Shown: one piece after another, positions 15,030 to 19,154 of the stretch | Position numbering within the stretch: the stretch's first letter is position 1 | Layout of the letters: every line of letters starts with the position of its first letter | Assembly (NCBI GenBank): GCA_913058555.1 | Contig: CAJXRJ010000047.1 | Span: forward strand, 1 to 19,154 | Source of the DNA: an uncultured bacterium | Lineage (GTDB): Bacteria > Planctomycetota > UBA1135 > GCA-002686595 | Length of the DNA stretch: 19,154 nucleotides | Direction of reading: 5' to 3' | Position numbers and translations under genes: made by a program | Notes under the pieces: generated by a model | Told to the model about the DNA's origin: nothing | The model's database searches: none | What the model saw: the letters and a program-made list of their open reading frames with translations, nothing else

Positions 15030-16483
15030 GGATTGGGGATGCGATCGGTGGCTTCGAGCAATTCCCGAAGGCGCCGCGCACGCGGTGCGGAGAGATCAGC
15101 GCGACTGACGCGCCAGACCCAGTTGCCTGTGGGCTTACCGGGGGTGTTGGTACGGGCTGCTCGGCCGAGGCCGAGCACGTCCTGTAGCTGTACGATCGCG
15201 GTGTGGGACCTCGTTCCGCAAGCGATGCGGACAAGATCTCTCGCAACGCTCTTCCCTTGGCCGGCCGTGGCCGCCCGGAAGCGCTTACGCTCCTCTTGGG
15301 GAAGGCTGCGCCACCAGCCGACACAGGTGTCGTTATCGTGGGTCGCGGGGTAACAGACCGAGTTCAAAGGGGCAGCGTGAGGCGCGTGGTACGACCCCGG
15401 CGAGAACCCCCATTGGAGCACCCGCATTCCGGGCAGCCCATAGGCATCGCGCAGGGCAAGGACCTCATCGGTGACGGAGCCAAGGTCCTCGGCAATGAGC
15501 GGCAGGCCGCTGAGTTCGTCTTGGATGGCGTCGAGAAGCTCCTCGCCGGGGGTCTGCGCCCAGTGGCCGTCCGCCGCAGTCTCCGCACCGGCCGGGATCT
15601 CCCAGGCGTTCCGGAAGCCGATAAAGTGATCGATGCGCACGGCGTCGAATAGCCTCATCTGGCGCGCCATGCGGTCCCGCCACCATCGAAACCCTTGGTC
15701 CCTGTGGGCTTCCCAGTCGTAGTGCGGATGGCCCCAAAGCTGCCCGTCCGGGTTCATGCCGTCGGGGGGGCAGCCGGTCAAAACCTCGGGTGAGCCGTCC
15801 GCGGAGAGCCTGAACAACTCGGGGTGGGATTCCACGTCGACGGAATCTGCCCCCACGAAGATCGGCGCATCCCCCATCAGCTTGATGCCGCGCTCCATGG
15901 CGTAGGCGCGCAGGCTCGTCCACTGCAGATCAAAGACGAACTGGAGGAAGCGTGCCCGGTCCGCGGCCCGGTCCCGGTCGTCGCCCTCCGCTTCGCGCTC
16001 GGCCCTGGCGCACCAAGGGTCCAGCCAGTGGGCCTCCCGCTCACAGAATGCTTTGAAGTCGTCTCGGCCCGTGGACCCGTCCTCGGGGAGCTCGCGCCAG
16101 CGTGCGAAAGCCCGCTCCAAGCGCTCCGTTTTGTACGAGTGGACGTGGCCGTATTTGACGTTCCCCGTCTTCAGCTCACGGGGCCCCGTCACGTCCCCCG
16201 CCACCAGAAGCCCCATGTCGAGGAGTCCTTGCAGCGACAGGTAGAGGGGTTCTGCCGCGAAGGCGGAGCTCGATGCGTAGGGAGAATCGCCCGGCCCGAG
16301 GGGCCCCACGGGGAGCATTTGCCACCAGGTCACGCCCGCAGAACTCAGCCAGTCCACGAAGCGGTACGCCTCGGGTCCGAGGTCGCCGATCCCGTGACGG
16401 GCAGGCAAACAAGAGAGGGGCGCGAGCACGCCCGCAGCGCGGGGGAAGAGCCCGGTGGGCTTTGTCATTTCGGGTCCGGCCAT
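15026..16483 (-). CDS. malQ: 4-alpha-glucanotransferase (amylomaltase), GH77
   Basis: The enzyme moves maltosyl and longer units between alpha-1,4-glucans, releasing glucose and making longer chains for phosphorylase. The 485 residues match the compact bacterial amylomaltases. The N-terminus has LSCLPARHGIGDLGPEAYRF and WWQMLPVGPLG. GH77 catalytic residues are visible: nucleophile Asp285 (VRIDHFIGF), acid/base Glu332 (IAEDLGSVTDEV) and transition-state Asp383 (ATHDNDT). The C-terminal GKPTGNWVWRV is also typical. There is no signal peptide, so it is cytoplasmic. The start is either the ATG at 16483 or the ATG five codons later (16468); neither has a strong Shine-Dalgarno. It begins 21 nt after the stop of the GH13 gene, and its stop overlaps the start of the phosphorylase gene (ATGA), so all three are likely co-transcribed. 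Confidence 0.95.
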   Translation of the reverse strand: MAGPEMTKPTGLFPRAAGVLAPLSCLPARHGIGDLGPEAYRFVDWLSSAGVTWWQMLPVGPLGPGDSPYASSSAFAAEPLYLSLQGLLDMGLLVAGDVTGPRELKTGNVKYGHVHSYKTERLERAFARWRELPEDGSTGRDDFKAFCEREAHWLDPWCARAEREAEGDDRDRAADRARFLQFVFDLQWTSLRAYAMERGIKLMGDAPIFVGADSVDVESHPELFRLSADGSPEVLTGCPPDGMNPDGQLWGHPHYDWEAHRDQGFRWWRDRMARQMRLFDAVRIDHFIGFRNAWEIPAGAETAADGHWAQTPGEELLDAIQDELSGLPLIAEDLGSVTDEVLALRDAYGLPGMRVLQWGFSPGSYHAPHAAPLNSVCYPATHDNDTCVGWWRSLPQEERKRFRAATAGQGKSVARDLVRIACGTRSHTAIVQLQDVLGLGRAARTNTPGKPTGNWVWRVSRADLSAPRARRLRELLEATDRIPNP

Positions 16484-16504
16484 ACGACGGCCGAGTGGGT
16501 ATCC

Positions 16505-19051
16505 CTAGGAGGTCGCGCCATCACCGCCCGCACGGGCGACCCAAACGCGGCCGGAGATCGGCGCCAAACGTACAGAGCCCGGGGCTGGCTGCTCTGCACC
16601 TTCCTCCGGATCCACACCAAACACCGGCGTCCATTCCCGTCCGGACGGCGCGTCCGGAAGGTCAAACGAAGCGCCGCCAGCGGATGGCGTCAGCGCCACG
16701 AGCACGGTTTCGTCCCCGTGCACGCGCTCGAAGACCCAGAGGTCCTGGTCGTCGTCGGCGAGCACCGTCCGGAAGGACCCAAGGCGCAGGGCCCGGTGGG
16801 ACCGGCGCAGGGCGATCATTTGGCGGAACATGTCCAGGTGATCGTCCATCACGTAGACCTCGTCCGACTTGACGTAAGGCTCGAGATCCTTCCAGATCAT
16901 CGGCTGGCGATTGGTCGGGTCGTCCGCGCCCCACATGCCCACTTCGTCGCCGTAGAAGATCATCGGTGCCCCTACGTAGGTCATCTGAAGCAGTGCGACA
17001 AGTCGTGCCCGGAGGAAACACTCTTCGCGCGGCCGCCCCGAATCGTAGGAGTCATCGCGCTGGATCTGATTGCTGCGATCGTAGGGCCGATCGGGGTTGT
17101 TCAACATCGACACAACCCGGTCGGTGTCGTGGCTGTTCACCAGGTTCATCAGGGCAAACGTCACCTCCGCTGGGTAAGCGAGGCGCAGCTCCAAGAGACG
17201 CCGATCGATCTCCGTCACCGGGATCTTGCGATCGATATTGCCGACCCACGCGATCACCGGCTCCGCGAAGCGGTAGTTCATCACCGCGTCGAACGTGTGC
17301 CCATCGAGCCACTTATCGGCCCGATCCCAAACCTCGCCCGAGATGTAGGCGTCGGGATTGATGCTCTTGACGAGCCCCCGCCACTGGGCCCAGAACGGCA
17401 GGGGCAGCTCCCCGGGAACGTCGAGACGCCAGCCATCGATGCCCTTGGACAGATCGCCGTTGCCTTCGGGGTCCATCCATCGCCGCGTGACGGCGAAGAC
17501 GTGCTCGCGCACCGCGTCACATGCAAAGCCCCATTCGGTCTTCGCGAAGACAGGCAGCTCACCGAAGCCCGCCCACCCGGCGTACTCGAATGGCTGCCAC
17601 GACTTGATCTGGAACCAGTCTTTGAAGCGCGAGGTGATCCCCGTCTCCTGTGCATCTCGAAACCCGGGATGCAGCACGCCGACGTGATTGAAGACCGCGT
17701 CGATCACGACCCGCAGCCCGCGGGACTTCGCAAGGGCCACAAAGTCCAAGAAGACCCGGTCCGACGGCGTGAACGTCCACGTGCTCGGATCGAGCATGTC
17801 CTCGTCCTTGGTCGCTTCGTAGTAGTCCTCGCCCGCGCCGAAGCCGACATCGATGTGCCGGAAGTCCGTCGCGTTGTACTTGTGGGGCCCTTCAGCCTGG
17901 AACACCGGGTTCAGATAGAGGGCCTCAACGCCCAGCTCCAGGAGGTAGTCGAGCTTCTCCACGATGCCCGCGATGTCCCCGCCGTACATGCGCTGGTAGA
18001 CGTAGAACTCCCAGAAGGTCTGGCCGTCCTTCCCTTCGAAGTCCGCCGGAACGTCCCAGTCAGACGTCCATTCGCGGCAGTACTCGGGATCGTTCGATGG
18101 GTCACCGTTGCGGAACCGCTCGGGGAAGATCTGGTACCAGATCGTGCCCTTCGCCCAATCCGGCGTCTGGATGACGGGGTAGTCGGCACCCACGATGTGG
18201 AAGGCCCGCGGATCCCGCGCCACGAGGTCCCCGTCGCGGACGGAGAAGCCGTAGTGAAGGTCCTCCGCCGCGCCATCGATATCGACCTGCCAGTACTGGA
18301 ACGGCGCAGGCGATTCCACCGGCGCCATGTCGTAGCGGCGGCCTTGCTCCGGGCCCCCGTCGATGATGTTCTCTTGGGAATCAGTGGACCCTTGATCCTC
18401 CGCGCCAAGGGATGTGCCCTTCGCGTGCAGGCTGACGGCTTCCACGTCGCCGGCCAACGTCCTGTACCGAATGCGCAGCGTGCCGTCCCGCAGGCGATGG
18501 ACATAGAGCGGGCGCTCGGTGTCGTGCCCCAATGCCGCGACGACCACCAACCCATCGGAGACGTCGCCGTGCAGCTCTTCGGGCCGGCCGAGGGCGCCAA
18601 GGTGCAGGATCGTGTTGCGCGAGCCGAACCCATCGTCTTCGCTATCGCCGTTGGCGGGGTCTGGGATCCAGCGATCGCCGTCGAGCCAGAACTTGTAGCG
18701 GTACGTCCCGGACTCCAGGTCGATCTCACCGCGGAAGCGCCCGTCCGCCGCTCGCTCCATGGTGCAGGCGTTCTCGTCCCAGGCGTTGAACTCGCCCACC
18801 AGCGCGCAGCGCTCCGCCTCCACGTCCGACGGCAGCGTGATGGTCACGCGCCAATGGCCGGGCCGGTCGGCCGGGACGGCCTCGATCGAATCGGGCAGGT
18901 CCTTCGCCTCGTCGCCGCCGAGGTCCAGGGGATCCAGGTCCCACCAGTCGCTCCCTGGTCCAACAGAGGGACCGGTCACGAGATCCCCCAGGCGAGCCGC
19001 CAAGCAGCACCGGAGAGCCAGGATGAGGAGGGATACAAGGAGGAGAGTCAA
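16505..19051 (-). CDS. GH13 alpha-amylase/neopullulanase-like enzyme with N-terminal glycogen-binding domain
   Basis: The 848 residues, from a TTG start, comprise a hydrophobic N-terminus (2-19), an AMPK-beta/CBM48-like glycogen-binding domain (about 68-150; VGEFNAWDENA, YRYKFWLDG), a CBM34-like beta domain (about 165-290) and a GH13 barrel (from ~300, GTIWYQIFPERF). Conserved regions are VVIDAVFNH (448-456), GIDGWRLDV with nucleophile Asp544, ISGEVWD with acid/base Glu573 and VNSHDTDR with Asp642. The layout suggests the neopullulanase/cyclomaltodextrinase branch, cutting alpha-1,4 and perhaps alpha-1,6 bonds. The start is uncertain. The frame has no ATG between the upstream stop (19085-19087) and residue 98, and the TTG lacks a Shine-Dalgarno. 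A GTG at codon 25 (18979) follows GGGGGA and would give a cytoplasmic form. With the TTG the enzyme would be exported or anchored. It heads the operon with malQ and glgP. Confidence 0.9.
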   Translation of the reverse strand: MTLLLVSLLILALRCCLAARLGDLVTGPSVGPGSDWWDLDPLDLGGDEAKDLPDSIEAVPADRPGHWRVTITLPSDVEAERCALVGEFNAWDENACTMERAADGRFRGEIDLESGTYRYKFWLDGDRWIPDPANGDSEDDGFGSRNTILHLGALGRPEELHGDVSDGLVVVAALGHDTERPLYVHRLRDGTLRIRYRTLAGDVEAVSLHAKGTSLGAEDQGSTDSQENIIDGGPEQGRRYDMAPVESPAPFQYWQVDIDGAAEDLHYGFSVRDGDLVARDPRAFHIVGADYPVIQTPDWAKGTIWYQIFPERFRNGDPSNDPEYCREWTSDWDVPADFEGKDGQTFWEFYVYQRMYGGDIAGIVEKLDYLLELGVEALYLNPVFQAEGPHKYNATDFRHIDVGFGAGEDYYEATKDEDMLDPSTWTFTPSDRVFLDFVALAKSRGLRVVIDAVFNHVGVLHPGFRDAQETGITSRFKDWFQIKSWQPFEYAGWAGFGELPVFAKTEWGFACDAVREHVFAVTRRWMDPEGNGDLSKGIDGWRLDVPGELPLPFWAQWRGLVKSINPDAYISGEVWDRADKWLDGHTFDAVMNYRFAEPVIAWVGNIDRKIPVTEIDRRLLELRLAYPAEVTFALMNLVNSHDTDRVVSMLNNPDRPYDRSNQIQRDDSYDSGRPREECFLRARLVALLQMTYVGAPMIFYGDEVGMWGADDPTNRQPMIWKDLEPYVKSDEVYVMDDHLDMFRQMIALRRSHRALRLGSFRTVLADDDQDLWVFERVHGDETVLVALTPSAGGASFDLPDAPSGREWTPVFGVDPEEGAEQPAPGSVRLAPISGRVWVARAGGDGATS

Positions 19052-19154
19052 AGGATACGAGTGCCCAGGGGCGGGCGATGGGGCTCAAAAAAGGCCTAAG
19101 AGGATATGCGGAACCCTCCCAGTTCCATCGGCGCACTTTCCCGAACCCATGGGC

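Noticed and set aside
13254..15353. Open frame of 699 codons on the + strand
   Set aside because: It is antisense to glgP and part of malQ, with no recognisable domain and no ribosome site. It is a GC-rich shadow.
18995..19051. TTGACT on the minus strand at 19051-19046 as a -35 box
   Set aside because: No acceptable -10 lies 16-18 nt downstream, and the position is inside the likely coding region.
15824..19099. Open frame of 1091 codons on the + strand
   Set aside because: It is antisense to the malQ and GH13 genes, both with clear catalytic motifs. Its own translation is rich in Arg, Pro, His and Val with no domain, as expected for a high-GC shadow frame.
19078..19154. Possible start of a divergent + strand gene (ATG at 19078, open to the window edge)
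   Set aside because: Only 25 codons are visible. AAGGAGGAG at 19037-19045 is too far upstream to serve this ATG, and no family can be recognised.

Overview
The window is GC-rich bacterial chromosome with dense coding, ATGA/TAATG gene overlaps and long stem-loop terminators. The best guess at the host is a planctomycete (Planctomycetota). This rests on three recalled similarities: a secreted protein (5142-6575) whose C-terminal domain recurs in exported planctomycete proteins, a CRTAC1-type propeller coupled to a membrane multiheme cytochrome, and a Gfo/Idh/MocA-like oxidoreductase tail. The assignment is inference; no rRNA or marker gene is present.

Layout. (1) 1-141 (+): 3' end of a probable Gfo/Idh/MocA oxidoreductase, followed by a long perfect stem-loop terminator facing a convergent operon. 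(2) 5022-287 (-): a two-gene operon, TAATG-coupled. The first gene encodes a five-helix membrane domain fused to a pentaheme c-type domain and a TPR-like tail. The second encodes a membrane-anchored FG-GAP/VCBS propeller with an ASPIC/UnbV domain. Together they look like a cell-envelope redox module. (3) 6575-5142 (-): a single secreted protein of unknown function, ending in a GC-only palindromic terminator. (4) 6576-6934: divergent intergenic region. (5) 6935-9681 (+): a sensor histidine kinase and an OmpR/PhoB-type response regulator, overlapping by 4 nt. (6) 9810-12878 (+): a large exported HEAT-repeat protein of unknown function, then a strong terminator shared with the convergent operon. 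(7) 19051-12957 (-): a three-gene alpha-glucan degradation operon: GH13 alpha-amylase/neopullulanase-like enzyme with an N-terminal glycogen-binding domain, GH77 4-alpha-glucanotransferase, and GT35 alpha-glucan phosphorylase.

The strongest undescribed signal is regulatory. A direct-repeat element, with CACAAC/GACAAC-like half-sites 10-11 bp apart, occurs as one pair just upstream of the kinase gene and as two pairs just upstream of the HEAT-repeat gene; an 18-nt stretch matches at 16 positions between the two loci. Spacing and repeat type are those expected for a PhoB/OmpR-family regulator, and the last half-site upstream of the HEAT gene sits where a -35 box would be. I infer that the two-component system autoregulates and activates the HEAT-protein gene, making 6878-12878 one signalling unit with an unknown stimulus and an unknown output protein.

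No tRNA, rRNA, CRISPR array, insertion sequence or phage gene was seen. Many long open frames antisense to the real genes are high-GC shadows.
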